Assembly (NCBI RefSeq): GCF_024206475.1
Contig: NZ_JAMBPR010000018.1
Location: 62,001-126,000 of the forward strand
Reading direction: 5' to 3'
DNA length: 64,000 bases
Source of the DNA: Paraburkholderia sp. CNPSo 3274
GTDB lineage: Bacteria > Pseudomonadota > Gammaproteobacteria > Burkholderiales > Burkholderiaceae
The first letter of the stretch is position 1, and every line of letters starts with the position of its first letter. Positions 1-9,450 of this stretch are shown here, one piece after another. Below the pieces are notes generated by a model. That model had not been told where the DNA came from. It did not search any database and was given only the letters and a program-made list of their open reading frames with translations. The position numbers and the translations under genes were made by a program.

Positions 1-467
1 TGCACGAAGTAAAAGAAGCTTTCGTCGGGCACACCGTCCCACAACGCGTGCGCGCGAGCCTGCCGCACGCGGTTCCAGCCCATTTGCGGGACTTTGAAGC
101 GCGAGCCGTCGTCCTGCAACTGGCCTTCCAGATCGAAGCGCACGACCTTGCCGGGCAGCAGGCCCAGGCCCTTCGTGTCGCCTTCCGCGCTCCAGTCGAA
201 CAGCATTTGCTCGCCGACGCACACGCCCATGAGCGGCTTCGTGCGCGAGGCTTCGAGCACGGCGTCCTGCAGGCCCGACTCGGCGAGGCTGCGCATGCAG
301 TCGGGCATTGCGCCCTGCCCCGGCAGCACCACGCGGTCGGCAGCACGGATAGCCTCGGGACGCTCGACGATGGCCACGTCGGCTTCCGGCGCGGCCTGCC
401 TCAGTGCCTGGGCCACCGAACGCAGGTTGCCCATTCCATAATCAACAATCGCAATTGAAGTTTTCAT
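1..467 (-). CDS. hisH: Imidazole glycerol phosphate synthase glutaminase subunit HisH (3' end cut by window)
   Basis: HisH releases ammonia from glutamine and channels it to HisF in histidine biosynthesis, in the cytoplasm. The first 155 codons are visible. They open [15 protein letters not shown], the usual class-I amidotransferase start, and carry the nucleophile Cys83 in the elbow [10 protein letters not shown]. The oxyanion-strand region [11 protein letters not shown] lies at about residues 47-56. The reading frame is open to base 1, where it reads FYFVH, so the catalytic His/Glu pair lies outside the window. It follows hisB on the same strand after a 256-base gap. Family assignment is secure; only the C-terminus is unseen. 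Confidence 0.95.
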   Translation of the reverse strand, partial: MKTSIAIVDYGMGNLRSVAQALRQAAPEADVAIVERPEAIRAADRVVLPGQGAMPDCMRSLAESGLQDAVLEASRTKPLMGVCVGEQMLFDWSAEGDTKGLGLLPGKVVRFDLEGQLQDDGSRFKVPQMGWNRVRQARAHALWDGVPDESFFYFV

Positions 468-723
468 CTCGAATCCGGCCTGCTCAAAAGGCCTTGCCCT
501 TGGCTGTGTGGGCGCATATGCGCCGCGATGTGCCCTGATCTGCCTTCGAAGCCGTCAATGTACGCCAGTCGGAGCGTGCAAGCCCATAAGCCGAACGGCT
601 AATGTGGCGCGCATGCCGCATGTGGGCGACGGCCCCGGCGCGGCGCGCTCGAAGTCCTGCCCAGATACGCGCCTGCACCGTCCGCGCAGCGCGGGCCGCC
701 TTCTGGTCGGTGATAGGCGTCGC
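468..723. other. Gene-free gap between hisB and hisH
   Basis: I see no convincing gene in these 256 bases. The only minus-strand frame, 64 codons, is arginine-rich with no recognisable motif and looks like chance coding in GC-rich DNA. There is no clear terminator or sigma-70 promoter. From memory, several related genomes have a MarC-family membrane protein gene between hisB and hisH; none is present here. Confidence 0.5.
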
Positions 724-1311
724 TTAGAGGCTGCCCTTCGTCGACGGAATCTTGCCCGCCTGACGTTCGTCCAGTTCGGCGGCCTGGCGCAGCGCGCGGC
801 CGAATGCCTTGAATACGGTTTCCATCTGATGGTGCGCGTTGAGGCCGCGCAGATTGTCGATGTGCAACGTCACGCCGGCGTGGTTCACGAAGCCGCGGAA
901 AAATTCGATCGACAGGTCGACGTCGAACGTGCCGATGCGCGCGCGCGTGAACGGCACGTGGAATTCGAGGCCCGGACGGCCCGAGAAGTCGATCACGACG
1001 CGCGAGAGCGCTTCGTCGAGCGGCACATAGGCGTGGCCGTAACGGCGAATGCCCTTCTTGTCGCCAATGGCTTGCGCCACCGCCTGGCCGAGCGTGATGC
1101 CGACGTCTTCCACCGTATGGTGGTCGTCGATATGCGTGTCGCCATGCGCCTCGACCTCCAGATCGATCAGACCGTGTCGTGCGATCTGGTCGAGCATGTG
1201 GTCGAGAAACGGCACGCCGGTCGCGAGCTTTTGCTCGCCGGTGCCGTCCAGATTAAGTTTCACGCGGATTTGCGTTTCGCTGGTGTTGCGAACGACTTGC
1301 GCGACGCGCAT
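724..1311 (-). CDS. hisB: Imidazoleglycerol-phosphate dehydratase HisB
   Basis: HisB catalyses the manganese-dependent dehydration of imidazoleglycerol phosphate to imidazole-acetol phosphate. The 195-residue product has the monofunctional length, with no phosphatase domain. It shows both duplicated metal-binding motifs: HHTVED at about 64-69 and the later [16 protein letters not shown] near 165-180. I chose the ATG giving [12 protein letters not shown], which matches the family start. An in-frame ATG five codons upstream at base 1326 is possible but gives an extension unlike relatives. hisC lies 54 bases upstream on the same strand, so the two are probably co-transcribed. Confidence 0.95.
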   Translation of the reverse strand: MRVAQVVRNTSETQIRVKLNLDGTGEQKLATGVPFLDHMLDQIARHGLIDLEVEAHGDTHIDDHHTVEDVGITLGQAVAQAIGDKKGIRRYGHAYVPLDEALSRVVIDFSGRPGLEFHVPFTRARIGTFDVDLSIEFFRGFVNHAGVTLHIDNLRGLNAHHQMETVFKAFGRALRQAAELDERQAGKIPSTKGSL

Positions 1312-1365
1312 GGCAATATCCTTCAAACAGCCCGTAACAGGAGAGTGGGAGAACGAAGCGTCGGC

Positions 1366-2442
1366 CTAACGGAGCACGAGCTTCAGGGCAGCGAGCAATT
1401 GCGCGTTTTCGTCGGGGGTGCCAACGGTCAGGCGCACACAGTTCGCAAGCAATGGGTGCATTTTACCCACGTTTTTGATCAGAATCCGCGCAGACAGCAG
1501 CGTGTCAAAAACCGCCGCCGCGTCGGGCACCCGCACGAGCAGGAAATTGCCCGCGCTTTCGAAGACCTGGGCGCCCGGCAGCTTCGCCACTTCGGCGGCC
1601 AGCGCCGCGCGTTGCGCGCGCAACTGCGCGGCCTGCGCATCGAGCACGTCGACATGGTCGAGCAGCAGATCCGCCGCCGCCTGCGTGAGCACGTTCACGT
1701 TGTAGGGCGGACGCACCTTGTCGAACTCGTTGAGCCACGACGGACGCCCGGCCAGATAGCCGAGGCGTATGCCCGCGAGCCCGAGCTTCGACATCGTGCG
1801 CATCACGACCACGTTGTCGAACTCGCCCGCGCGCGGCATCCAGCTTTGCATCGCGAACGGCTGGTAGGCCTCGTCGATCACCACGAGGCTCTTCGCCTGC
1901 GCAGCCGCCGCGATCACGCGCTCGATGTCGGCGTCGTCGAACAGCGTGCCCGTAGGGTTGTTCGGGTACGCCAGCCAGATCACGGCAGGCGTGTGCTCCG
2001 CGATGGCCGCGAGCGTCGCTTCGAGGTCGAGCGTGAAGTCGGTCTTCAGCGGCACGCCGACGAACTCCAGCTGCGCGAACTTCGCCGACATTGCATACAT
2101 GACGAAGCCCGGCACCGGCGCGAGCACCTTCGCGCCCGGCTTCGCGCACGCCATGGTGATCATGCTGATGATCTCGTCCGAGCCGTTGCCGAGCAGCACG
2201 TCGCAGTCGGCGGGCACGCGCATCGTCTGCTTGAGCTTTGCGATCAGCGCCTCGGGGCGCGGCGCGGGGTAGCGGTTGAGCGCGACCGCCGCGAGGCGTT
2301 CGCCCAGTTGCGCGGCAAGGTCGGCGGGCAGGGCAAACGGGTTCTCCATGGCGTCGAGCTTCACGAAACCGGAAGCGTCGGGCACGGGGTAACTCGTCAT
2401 CGCGAGCACGTCGCGACGGATGATGTCTTGTGGTGTCGTCAT
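1366..2442 (-). CDS. hisC: Histidinol-phosphate aminotransferase HisC
   Basis: HisC is a PLP-dependent class I/II aminotransferase that transfers an amino group from glutamate to imidazole-acetol phosphate. The product is 358 residues, normal for the family. Diagnostic blocks are LLGNGSDE near 83-90 (phosphate binding), YPNNPTG at 159-165, and the Schiff-base lysine K219 in [14 protein letters not shown]. It sits between hisD and hisB on the same strand. The 211-base gap to hisD is the widest inside the hisG-D-C-B run and holds a short direct repeat. Paralogues for other substrates exist in this group, but position in the his cluster supports histidine synthesis. Confidence 0.94.
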   Translation of the reverse strand: MTTPQDIIRRDVLAMTSYPVPDASGFVKLDAMENPFALPADLAAQLGERLAAVALNRYPAPRPEALIAKLKQTMRVPADCDVLLGNGSDEIISMITMACAKPGAKVLAPVPGFVMYAMSAKFAQLEFVGVPLKTDFTLDLEATLAAIAEHTPAVIWLAYPNNPTGTLFDDADIERVIAAAAQAKSLVVIDEAYQPFAMQSWMPRAGEFDNVVVMRTMSKLGLAGIRLGYLAGRPSWLNEFDKVRPPYNVNVLTQAAADLLLDHVDVLDAQAAQLRAQRAALAAEVAKLPGAQVFESAGNFLLVRVPDAAAVFDTLLSARILIKNVGKMHPLLANCVRLTVGTPDENAQLLAALKLVLR

Positions 2443-2535
2443 GTCGAAAGGCGGCTCGCGAAAAGCGGGGCCGCCAGCACGGGCAGCTCGGCGAGCCGGC
2501 TGCCCTGGTTATCGTCGTGGTCTCTGTTGCGCGTG

Positions 2536-2557
2536 GGTCAAACTGAAGGTCAAACTG
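2536..2557. repeat. 10-bp direct repeat pair upstream of hisC
   Basis: Two identical 10-base words (GGTCAAACTG on the plus strand) begin 12 bases apart, about 95-115 bases upstream of the hisC start. Spacing of just over one helical turn would suit a regulator binding two half-sites on one face. No regulator is known to me for this word. It may be chance. Confidence 0.3.
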
Positions 2558-2653
2558 CTGCGCCCCACGCACTCGCGGGGCTTGCTGTCGCGCAACGTCT
2601 CCGTGCTGCGCGGCGGCTCATTCAACCAGTTTCTGCCAATTGCCAGGCGTGCT

Positions 2654-3985
2654 TTACACCTGCTTCATGCGGAATTCGGCGCTGCGCGCATGGGCTTGCA
2701 GGCCTTCGCCGTAGGCCAGCTCGGCCGCGATTTCGCCGAGCGTTTGCGCGCCTTCCGCGCTCACCTCGATGAGGCTCGAGCGCTTGATGAAATCATAGAC
2801 GCCAAGCGGCGACGAGAAACGTGCGGTACGAGACGTAGGCAGCACGTGATTCGGCCCCGCGCAGTAGTCGCCGAGGCTTTCGCTCGTGTAGCGGCCAAGG
2901 AAGATCGCGCCCGCGTGGCGGATTTCGGCGCCCCACTTCTGCGGCTCCAGCGCCGAGATTTCGAGGTGCTCCGGCGCGATGTCGTTGGCGATGGCGCAGG
3001 CCTCGGCCATGTCGCGCACCTTCACGAGCGCGCCGCGGTTCGTGAGCGACGTGGCGATGACTTCGGCGCGCGGCATGGCGGGCAGCAGCTCGTCGATGGC
3101 GTCTTCCACGCGCTTGATGAAGCCCGGGTCCGGGCACAGCAAGATGGACTGCGCGAGCTCGTCGTGCTCGGCCTGCGAGAACAGGTCCATGGCCACCCAG
3201 CGCGGATCGGTCGTGCCGTCGCAGATCACGAGGATTTCCGAGGGGCCCGCGATCATGTCGATGCCGACCGTGCCGAACACGCGGCGTTTGGCCGAAGCGA
3301 CATAGGCATTGCCCGGTCCGCAAATCTTGTCGACGGCCGGGATCGTATTCGTGCCGTACGCGAGCGCCGCCACGGCCTGCGCACCGCCGATCGTGAACAC
3401 GCGATCGACGCCGCCGAGCAGCGCCGCCGCCAGCACGAGCGGATTCTTCACGCCATCGGGCGTGGGCACGACCATGATGATTTCGCGCACGCCCGCGACC
3501 CGCGCAGGAATGGCGTTCATCAGGACGGACGACGGGTACGCGGCCTTGCCGCCGGGCACATAAAGGCCCACGCGGTCGAGCGGCGTGACCTTTTGGCCGA
3601 GCACCGTGCCGTCGGATTCGGTGTATTGCCAGCTATGCGAGCCGCACTCGATGCGCTGCTTCTCGTGGTAGCCGCGCACGCGCGCCGCCGCCGCTTCGAG
3701 CGCCGCGCGCTGCTTGGGCTCCAGGCTCTCCAGCGCCGCTTCGAGTTCGCTGAACGGCAGCTCGAGCGCCGCGACGCTCGAGGCGGCAAGGCGGTCGAAG
3801 CGGTTCGTGTAGTCGAGCACGGCGGCGTCGCCGCGCGCCTTCACGTCGGCGAGAATCTGCGCGACGGAGCGCTCGATGGCCTCGTCCTCGCTCGCCTCGA
3901 AGGCGAGCACCGCGTGCAGCGCCTTCTTGAAGCCTTCGGCGCTGGAATCGAGTTTGCGCATCGTGATAGCCATGCTGGTATCCAT
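2654..3985 (-). CDS. hisD: Histidinol dehydrogenase HisD
   Basis: HisD performs the last two steps of histidine synthesis, oxidising L-histidinol to L-histidine with two NAD and one zinc per site. The 443-residue product carries the zinc ligands Q271 and H274 in [12 protein letters not shown], the family stretch [14 protein letters not shown] near 221-234, and a C-terminal GPNHVLPT block near 390. The start shown is the first ATG. A second ATG four codons later (base 3973, MAITMRKL) fits relatives equally well, and neither has a strong ribosome binding site. hisG lies about 107 bases upstream on the same strand. Confidence 0.95.
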   Translation of the reverse strand: MDTSMAITMRKLDSSAEGFKKALHAVLAFEASEDEAIERSVAQILADVKARGDAAVLDYTNRFDRLAASSVAALELPFSELEAALESLEPKQRAALEAAAARVRGYHEKQRIECGSHSWQYTESDGTVLGQKVTPLDRVGLYVPGGKAAYPSSVLMNAIPARVAGVREIIMVVPTPDGVKNPLVLAAALLGGVDRVFTIGGAQAVAALAYGTNTIPAVDKICGPGNAYVASAKRRVFGTVGIDMIAGPSEILVICDGTTDPRWVAMDLFSQAEHDELAQSILLCPDPGFIKRVEDAIDELLPAMPRAEVIATSLTNRGALVKVRDMAEACAIANDIAPEHLEISALEPQKWGAEIRHAGAIFLGRYTSESLGDYCAGPNHVLPTSRTARFSSPLGVYDFIKRSSLIEVSAEGAQTLGEIAAELAYGEGLQAHARSAEFRMKQV

Positions 3986-4092
3986 CCGTTACGTTGTGCG
4001 CGCCGCGCCTTTTGAGACGCACTGCGCGCGAGGCGGCGCGTCATTGCGCCAGCCCTTTGCTACAACTCGGTCAGCCTGAACAGGCCGACTCG

Positions 4093-4791
4093 TCAGACTG
4101 CCTGCGCGCCGCGGGACGCGCGTTCGAACGCGTCGATGATGGGCCGCAGCGCGGCGCGCTTGAGCTTGAGCGCTGCCTGATTCACGACGAGGCGCGACGA
4201 GATCTCCATGATCTCCTCGACCTCGACCAGATTGTTCGCGCGCAGCGTGCCGCCCGTGCTGACGAGGTCGACGATCGCGTCAGCGAGGCCGACGAGCGGT
4301 GCGAGCTCCATCGAGCCGTACAGCTTGATGAGGTCGACGTGCACGCCCTTGGCCGCGAAGTGCTGGCGCGCGGCTTCCGTGTACTTGGTCGCCACACGCA
4401 GGCGCGCGCCCTGGCGCACCGCATTCGCGTAATCGAAGCCGCCCTTCACGGCCACCGAAAGACGGCAGCGCGCGATATCGAGATCGATCGGCTGATACAG
4501 GCCGCCGCCGCCGTGCTCGTTAAGCACGTCCTTGCCCGCCACGCCGAAGTCGGCCGCACCGTACTCCACGTAGGTGGGTACGTCGGTCGCGCGCACGATG
4601 ATCACGCGCAGGTTCGGGTCGGTGGTCGGCAGGATGAGCTTGCGCGAGGTTTCCGGGTCTTCGGTCACATGCACGCCGGCCGCCGCGAGAAGCGGCATCG
4701 TCTCTTCGAAGATGCGGCCCTTCGAGAGCGCGAGCGTGAGCGGCGCGCTGGCCGCCGCCGCCGGCGTGGGCTTGGACTCGACCGTGCTCAT
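4093..4791 (-). CDS. hisG: ATP phosphoribosyltransferase, short form HisG
   Basis: HisG condenses ATP with PRPP in the first, feedback-controlled step of histidine synthesis. At 232 residues, including a roughly 16-residue Ala/Pro-rich N-terminal extension, it is the short form lacking the C-terminal histidine-binding domain. Such enzymes need the HisRS-like regulatory partner HisZ, which is not in this window. The PRPP-binding loop is visible as [18 protein letters not shown] near 172-189, and the core opens with [14 protein letters not shown]. The start ATG overlaps the murA stop by 4 bases (ATGA), so translation is probably coupled. Confidence 0.96.
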   Translation of the reverse strand: MSTVESKPTPAAAASAPLTLALSKGRIFEETMPLLAAAGVHVTEDPETSRKLILPTTDPNLRVIIVRATDVPTYVEYGAADFGVAGKDVLNEHGGGGLYQPIDLDIARCRLSVAVKGGFDYANAVRQGARLRVATKYTEAARQHFAAKGVHVDLIKLYGSMELAPLVGLADAIVDLVSTGGTLRANNLVEVEEIMEISSRLVVNQAALKLKRAALRPIIDAFERASRGAQAV

Positions 4792-6050
4792 GCCGCGCTC
4801 CCCTTGATCCGCTTCACGTTCGCGCCGATCTTCGTGAGCTTCTCTTCCATGCGGTCGTAACCGCGGTCAAGGTGATAGATGCGGTCGATCAGGGTCTCGC
4901 CGTCCGCGCACAGGCCCGCGATCACGAGGCTCGCCGATGCGCGCAGATCGGTTGCCATCACCTTCGCGCCCGAGAGCTTCTCGACACCGGCGACGAGCGC
5001 CGTCTTGCCGTCGATCGTGATGTGCGCGCCCAGGCGATTCAGTTCCTGCACGTGCATGAAGCGGTTTTCGAAGATGTTTTCGACCACTTGCGAGGTGCCG
5101 TCCGCGATCGTGTTGAGCGCCATGAACTGCGCCTGCATGTCGGTCGGGAACGCCGGGTATTCGGAGGTGCGCACGTTCACGGCGCGCGCGCGCTCGTGCA
5201 TGCGCACGCGCATCCAGTCGTCGCCCTCTTCGATCGTCACGCCCGCTTCGCGCAGTTTGTCGGTGACGGCGTCGAGTGTGTGCGGACGCACGTGGCGCAG
5301 CGTGACGTCGCCGCCCGCGGCTGCGACCGCGCACAGGAACGTGCCCGCTTCGATACGGTCCGGAATGACGGTGTGGTGCGCGCCGTGGAGCTTGTCCACG
5401 CCCTGGATCACGAGGCGGTCGGTGCCGATGCCTTCGATCTTCGCGCCCATCGCCACGAGCAGGTGCGCGAGGTCGCCCACTTCGGGCTCGCGCGCGGCGT
5501 TCTCGATCACCGTTTCGCCATCGGCGAGCACGGCGGCCATCAGCAGGTTTTCCGTGCCGGTGACCGTGATCATGTCGGTGACGATGCGCGCGCCCTTCAG
5601 GCGCTTCGCGCGCGCCTCGATGAAGCCGTGCTCGATGTTGATCTCGGCACCCATCGCCTGCAGGCCCTTGATGTGCTGGTCAACGGGGCGCGCGCCGATC
5701 GCGCAGCCGCCCGGCAGCGACACCTTCGCCTCGCCAAAGCGCGCGACGAGCGGCCCGAGCACGAGGATCGACGCACGCATGGTCTTCACGAGCTCATACG
5801 GCGCGACGAGGTTGTTCACCTTCGAGGCGTCGAGCTGCACGCGCGCGCCGTGCTGCTCGGTACGCACGCCCATCTGGCCAAGCAGCTTGAGCGTGGTGCG
5901 CACGTCCTGGAGGTCGGGCACGTTGTCGAGATGAACGGGTTCCGCGCTCAGAAGGCCTGCGCAGAGAATGGGCAGCGCCGCATTCTTTGCACCGGAAACA
6001 GCCACTTCCCCTGCGAGCTTCTGCCCGCCGACGATGACGAGTTTATCCAT
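4788..6050 (-). CDS. murA: UDP-N-acetylglucosamine 1-carboxyvinyltransferase MurA
   Basis: MurA transfers enolpyruvate from PEP to UDP-GlcNAc, the first committed step of peptidoglycan synthesis and the fosfomycin target. The 420-residue protein from MDKLVIVGG matches the usual length. It has the fosfomycin-sensitive catalytic cysteine C116 in [15 protein letters not shown] and the N-terminal SGAKNAALP block at 19-27. An upstream in-frame ATG at base 6146 would add 32 unconserved residues. I prefer base 6050 because of family length and an AGGAAA element just upstream. The bolA-family gene precedes it and hisG overlaps its stop. Confidence 0.96.
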   Translation of the reverse strand: MDKLVIVGGQKLAGEVAVSGAKNAALPILCAGLLSAEPVHLDNVPDLQDVRTTLKLLGQMGVRTEQHGARVQLDASKVNNLVAPYELVKTMRASILVLGPLVARFGEAKVSLPGGCAIGARPVDQHIKGLQAMGAEINIEHGFIEARAKRLKGARIVTDMITVTGTENLLMAAVLADGETVIENAAREPEVGDLAHLLVAMGAKIEGIGTDRLVIQGVDKLHGAHHTVIPDRIEAGTFLCAVAAAGGDVTLRHVRPHTLDAVTDKLREAGVTIEEGDDWMRVRMHERARAVNVRTSEYPAFPTDMQAQFMALNTIADGTSQVVENIFENRFMHVQELNRLGAHITIDGKTALVAGVEKLSGAKVMATDLRASASLVIAGLCADGETLIDRIYHLDRGYDRMEEKLTKIGANVKRIKGSAA

Positions 6051-6158
6051 GCCTGAGGTTTCCTGATCGGTGCGGCCGGCTTGCGGGGTCGCTTGATGTT
6101 GAGCTGCGCCGCTCGCGGCGGCGTCTTTGTCCTGGGTGATTCGCACTGAGATTCCAGA

Positions 6159-6398
6159 TTATGCGTTCTGCCATTCGGCGGGCGTGAGCGTCTTCATGCT
6201 GAGCGCGTGGATTTCCTCGCGCATACGGTCGCCGAGCGCCGCGTAGACGAGCTGATGGCGCTGGATCAAGCGCTTGCCGTCGAATGCTGAGGAGACGATC
6301 GTCGCGAAGAAGTGCTGGCCATCGCCTTCGACTTCGAGGTGCTCGCACGCGAGCCCTGCCGAGATGTACTGCTTGATCTGTTCCGGAGTCGGCAACAT
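6159..6398 (-). CDS. BolA-family protein (IbaG/YrbA-like)
   Basis: This 79-residue BolA-fold protein is of the type that pairs with monothiol glutaredoxins in iron-sulfur cluster handling. The class II KH-like core is recognisable: a short N-terminal helix (PTPEQIKQYISAGL), DGQHFFATIVSSAFDGKRLIQRHQLVYAALGDRM, and a conserved IHALSMKTLTPAEW end. The conserved histidine typical of the family is present in RHQLVY. Adjacency to murA matches the position of ibaG (yrbA) in E. coli, which is why I favour the IbaG subfamily. It lies 15 bases downstream of the ABC permease gene, so it is probably in one operon. Confidence 0.9.
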   Translation of the reverse strand: MLPTPEQIKQYISAGLACEHLEVEGDGQHFFATIVSSAFDGKRLIQRHQLVYAALGDRMREEIHALSMKTLTPAEWQNA

Positions 6399-6413
6399 GA
6401 GTATGGCTCCTGC

Positions 6414-7169
6414 TTAGTGACGCAGCTTGTACCCGCTCGCGAGCAAACGCATGGCGAGCGTGGCAAGCGCCACGAAAAACACGAAAACGATCGACAGGCT
6501 CACGAGCGGGTTGATGTCGGACAGGCCGAAGAACCCAAAGCGAAAGCCATCGATCATGTAGAAGAACGGATTGAGCCGCGACACCTCGCGCCACAGAGGC
6601 GGCAGCGTATGCGTCGAATAAAACACGCCCGAAAGAAACGTGAGCGGCATGATGAGAAAGTTCTGAAACGCCGCGAGCTGGTCGAACTTCTCCGCCCAGA
6701 TCCCGGCGATCAGGCCGAGCGTACCGAGGATCGCCGAGCCGAGCACCGCGAAAGCGAGGATGTAGAACGGCGCGGCGAAGCTCATCGGAATGAACCAGAT
6801 CGTCACGACGAACACGCCCGCGCCAACGGCGAGGCCGCGCACGATCGAAGCGAGCACGTAGGCTCCAAACATCTCCCATGCAGCGAGCGGCGGCAAGAGT
6901 ACGAATACGAGATTGCCCGTGATCTTCGACTGGATCAACGACGACGAGCTATTCGCAAAGGCGTTCTGCAGCACGCTCATCATCACGAGGCCGGGAATCA
7001 GGAAGCTCGTATACTCCACGCCCGGATACACCTCCACGTGGCCGCGCAGCGCGTGGCCGAAGATCGTGAGATAGAGCAGCGCGGTGATGACGGGCGCGAG
7101 CACGGTCTGGAAAGCGACTTTCCAGAAACGCAGCACTTCCTTGTAGAACAGCGTACGGAAACCGCTCAT
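6414..7169 (-). CDS. ABC-2 type exporter permease (YadH-like)
   Basis: This 251-residue inner-membrane permease has six predicted hydrophobic segments. It belongs to the ABC-2 family and resembles E. coli YadH. The start MSGFRTLFYKEVLRFWKVA is the typical amphipathic lead-in. The signature region near 180-205 reads FQNFLIMPLTFLSGVFYS, followed by the RLNPFFYMIDGFRFG motif. Its start codon overlaps the stop of the ATPase gene by 4 bases, so the pair is translationally coupled and almost certainly forms one transporter. The substrate is unknown. Placement between mla and murA genes only hints at an envelope role. Confidence 0.93.
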   Translation of the reverse strand: MSGFRTLFYKEVLRFWKVAFQTVLAPVITALLYLTIFGHALRGHVEVYPGVEYTSFLIPGLVMMSVLQNAFANSSSSLIQSKITGNLVFVLLPPLAAWEMFGAYVLASIVRGLAVGAGVFVVTIWFIPMSFAAPFYILAFAVLGSAILGTLGLIAGIWAEKFDQLAAFQNFLIMPLTFLSGVFYSTHTLPPLWREVSRLNPFFYMIDGFRFGFFGLSDINPLVSLSIVFVFFVALATLAMRLLASGYKLRH

Positions 7170-8092
7170 GCGAGACCCTCGACCACTTCAGGACCGTTCA
7201 TCACCTGCACGAAAACATCCTCCAGATCGGCCTTGCGCACTTCCACTTCTTCGAGCTTGCAGCCGTTCGCGCGGCACTTGGCCAGAATGCGCTCCACGTC
7301 GTCATAGCTCGCGAGGCGCAGCAGATGCTGGTGTGCGCTGGCGCCCGCCGGATCGACTTCGAGCGCGCGCAGATCGCCCGGCAGCACGCCTTCCGAGAAG
7401 CGCAGGAAGAGCTGCATGCCCGCGAAGCGCTGCAGCAGCGAACTCGTGCGCTCGAGCGCGACCATCTCGCCGCGCCGGAGCATGGCGATGCGGTCGCACA
7501 ACTGCTCGGCTTCTTCGAGATAGTGCGTGGTGAGCACGATGGTGTGCCCTTCGCGGTTCAGGCGCGCGATGAACTTCCAGAGCGTCTGGCGCAGTTCCAC
7601 GTCCACGCCGGCGGTGGGTTCGTCGAGCACGATCACGGGCGGTCGGTGCACGAGCGCTTGCGCCACGAGCACCCGGCGCTTCATGCCGCCGGACAGCGCG
7701 CGCATGTTCACGTCGGCTTTCTCGGTGAGATCGAGATTGGCCATGACTTCGTCGATCCACGCGTCGTTATTGCGCAGACCGAAGTAGCCGGACTGGATGC
7801 GCAGGGTCTCGCGCACGGTGAAGAACGGATCGAACACCAGTTCCTGCGGCACGACGCCCAGATTGCGGCGCGCGTTGCGGTAGTCGGCGACGACATCGTG
7901 GCCGCGTACGGCGATCGAGCCCTCGTCAGCGCGCGCGAGGCCGGCAAGAATGCTGATGAGCGTCGTCTTGCCCGCGCCGTTCGGGCCGAGCAGCCCGAAG
8001 AACTCGCCGTCTTCGACCGTGAAGCTGACGCCCTTGAGCGCCTGGAGCGACTGGTAGCGCTTCTTGACGTTGCGGATTTCTATGGCTGGCAT
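7166..8092 (-). CDS. ABC transporter ATPase (YadG-like)
   Basis: This 308-residue ATPase partners the following ABC-2 permease. All nucleotide-binding motifs are intact: Walker A GPNGAGKTT at 36-44, Q-loop in VVPQE near 81-85, signature LSGGM at 133-137, Walker B VIVLDEPTAGVD at 153-164 and H-loop LTTHY near 195. The C-terminal ~80 residues after the H-loop form a subfamily-specific extension, as in YadG/CcmA-like exporters. The 278-base upstream gap holds a minus-strand TATAAT, so this gene pair may have its own promoter in addition to read-through from the mla genes. Confidence 0.94.
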   Translation of the reverse strand: MPAIEIRNVKKRYQSLQALKGVSFTVEDGEFFGLLGPNGAGKTTLISILAGLARADEGSIAVRGHDVVADYRNARRNLGVVPQELVFDPFFTVRETLRIQSGYFGLRNNDAWIDEVMANLDLTEKADVNMRALSGGMKRRVLVAQALVHRPPVIVLDEPTAGVDVELRQTLWKFIARLNREGHTIVLTTHYLEEAEQLCDRIAMLRRGEMVALERTSSLLQRFAGMQLFLRFSEGVLPGDLRALEVDPAGASAHQHLLRLASYDDVERILAKCRANGCKLEEVEVRKADLEDVFVQVMNGPEVVEGLA

Positions 8093-8260
8093 GACTAATA
8101 CGCCGCCCGTTTGCGAACGGCGCGGCTCAAGAGTGCATCAATGCTGCGGGGAACACCGGAATTGGGGACGGCTTACGAGGCCGGCTTTGCTGTCTCAGTG
8201 CACGCTTTCTACATACCAGGCGGTGCATTTTGCGCCGAGGCAGCGCCCAAAAAACGGTTG

Positions 8261-8266
8261 ATTATA
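8261..8266 (-). promoter_or_regulatory. Candidate -10 element upstream of yadG-like gene
   Basis: A perfect TATAAT is read on the minus strand about 170 bases upstream of the ATPase start. No good -35 hexamer lies 16-18 bases further up, so sigma-70 use is only plausible. It would give the exporter, bolA and murA genes a start independent of mla. Confidence 0.4.
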
Positions 8267-8370
8267 GGCCAAGTCGGAAAGCGCGGCCTGGCCTTGAAGG
8301 GGGAACTGCGTCGGCCTGGCAGTGCGGCGTGACACCGCTCGAACGCCAGCGTCCGGCCAGGCGACGCGGG

Positions 8371-8643
8371 TCAATGTCGCTCGTTGAGAAGCGAATCGAC
8401 GCCGTAGGCGCGCGCGAGAGAGGCGAGCGCGGGGGGCAAGTTGAGCACGGCGAGGGAAGCGCCGCGCTCACGCGCGGCACGCTGCCACGCGATCAGCACT
8501 GCGAGCGCCGATGAATCGAACTGGGTGAGCGCCGCGCAGTCCACAGCGGTTGCGCCCGCCGAGATCTGTGCGAACCCGGTCGAGAGCGCGGCCTTTGCGC
8601 TCTCGTGGGTCAGGTTTGCGCCGGTGGCGAAACGCTCGCTCAC
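8371..8643 (-). CDS. mlaB: STAS-domain protein MlaB
   Basis: This 90-residue STAS-domain protein is the cytoplasmic MlaB subunit that binds and stabilises the MlaF ATPase. The sequence ends the typical strand-helix pattern with DCAALTQFDSSALAVLIAWQ; the serine pair SS at about 43-44 marks the STAS phosphorylation or interaction loop. Its start overlaps the mlaC stop region by 4 bases (ATGA). It is the last gene of the mlaFEDACB series. Short STAS proteins vary, so assignment rests on position plus the loop motif. Confidence 0.88.
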   Translation of the reverse strand: MSERFATGANLTHESAKAALSTGFAQISAGATAVDCAALTQFDSSALAVLIAWQRAARERGASLAVLNLPPALASLARAYGVDSLLNERH

Positions 8644-9272
8644 GAGGTCGCCTTGCCCGATGCGAGTTGCTGGTTACGTTGCGTGAGGAACTGGATCAGG
8701 CCGTCCACGCCGCCTTGCTGGATCTTTTCCTGGAACTGCTGCTGGTACGCCTGGATGAGCCACGCGCCAAGCACGTTGATGTCATACACGCGCCAGCCTT
8801 GCGGCGTCTTGTAGAGGCGATAGTCGAGCTCGATCGGCTGGCCGCCGTTCATAACCGTCGAACGGACCACGACGTCGGTGTCGTCCGGGTTCGCGCGGAA
8901 CGGCTTGTACTGGATCTGCTGGTCGCGCACCTGGGCGAGCGCGCCCGAGTACGTGCGAATGAGCAGCGTCTTGAACTGTTCGATGACCTGTTGCTGCTGC
9001 TCCGGCGAGGCCGTGCGCCAGTTGCGGCCCATCGCGAGCTGCGTGGTGCGGCGGAAGTCGGTGTACGGCAGGATCTTTTCGTTCACGAGCTGCGAGATCT
9101 TGCTGATGTCACCCGACTGGATGGATTTGTCGCCTTTAATCTGGTCCATGACTTGCGTCGTGATCATCTGGATCATCGCGTCGGGATTGCTGGTGTCTAC
9201 CGTCTGGGCGAACGCGCCGCCGGCAAACGAAAGAAACATGGCGAAAAACGGGTACAGAAAGAATTTCTTCAT
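8640..9272 (-). CDS. mlaC: Periplasmic phospholipid-binding protein MlaC
   Basis: MlaC shuttles phospholipid across the periplasm between the outer-membrane MlaA complex and the inner-membrane MlaFEDB transporter. The 210-residue precursor has a Sec signal peptide with likely cleavage after AFA at residue 22. The mature part has the Ttg2D/MlaC fold signatures: ILPYTDFRRTTQLAMGRNWR near 67-86 and the C-terminal GGQPIELDYRLYKTPQGWRVYDINVLG block. The stop overlaps the mlaB start. A 178-base gap separates it from mlaA. Confidence 0.95.
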   Translation of the reverse strand: MKKFFLYPFFAMFLSFAGGAFAQTVDTSNPDAMIQMITTQVMDQIKGDKSIQSGDISKISQLVNEKILPYTDFRRTTQLAMGRNWRTASPEQQQQVIEQFKTLLIRTYSGALAQVRDQQIQYKPFRANPDDTDVVVRSTVMNGGQPIELDYRLYKTPQGWRVYDINVLGAWLIQAYQQQFQEKIQQGGVDGLIQFLTQRNQQLASGKATS

Positions 9273-9450
9273 ATCGAGTCCTGCTAGTTGGGGGACATCG
9301 CCCCGTTGGAGCCAACGATATCACGCGAGATCTATCTCGCTATGTCAAAAACTGCCAGCAAAGTGCGACAAGCGTTTCTGCTTGTTACGTCAGACGTATA
9401 TGTCAGACGAACGCTCCGGTGAGGCGTTGCGCCCCGCCGGAGCGCGGCGC

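Noticed and set aside
508..2772. 754-codon plus-strand open frame opposite hisB-hisC
   Set aside because: Arg/His-rich antisense shadow of two clear histidine genes; no family features.
6051..6146. 32-residue N-terminal extension of MurA
   Set aside because: Gln/Ala-rich and outside the usual MurA length; a ribosome binding site lies before the internal ATG.
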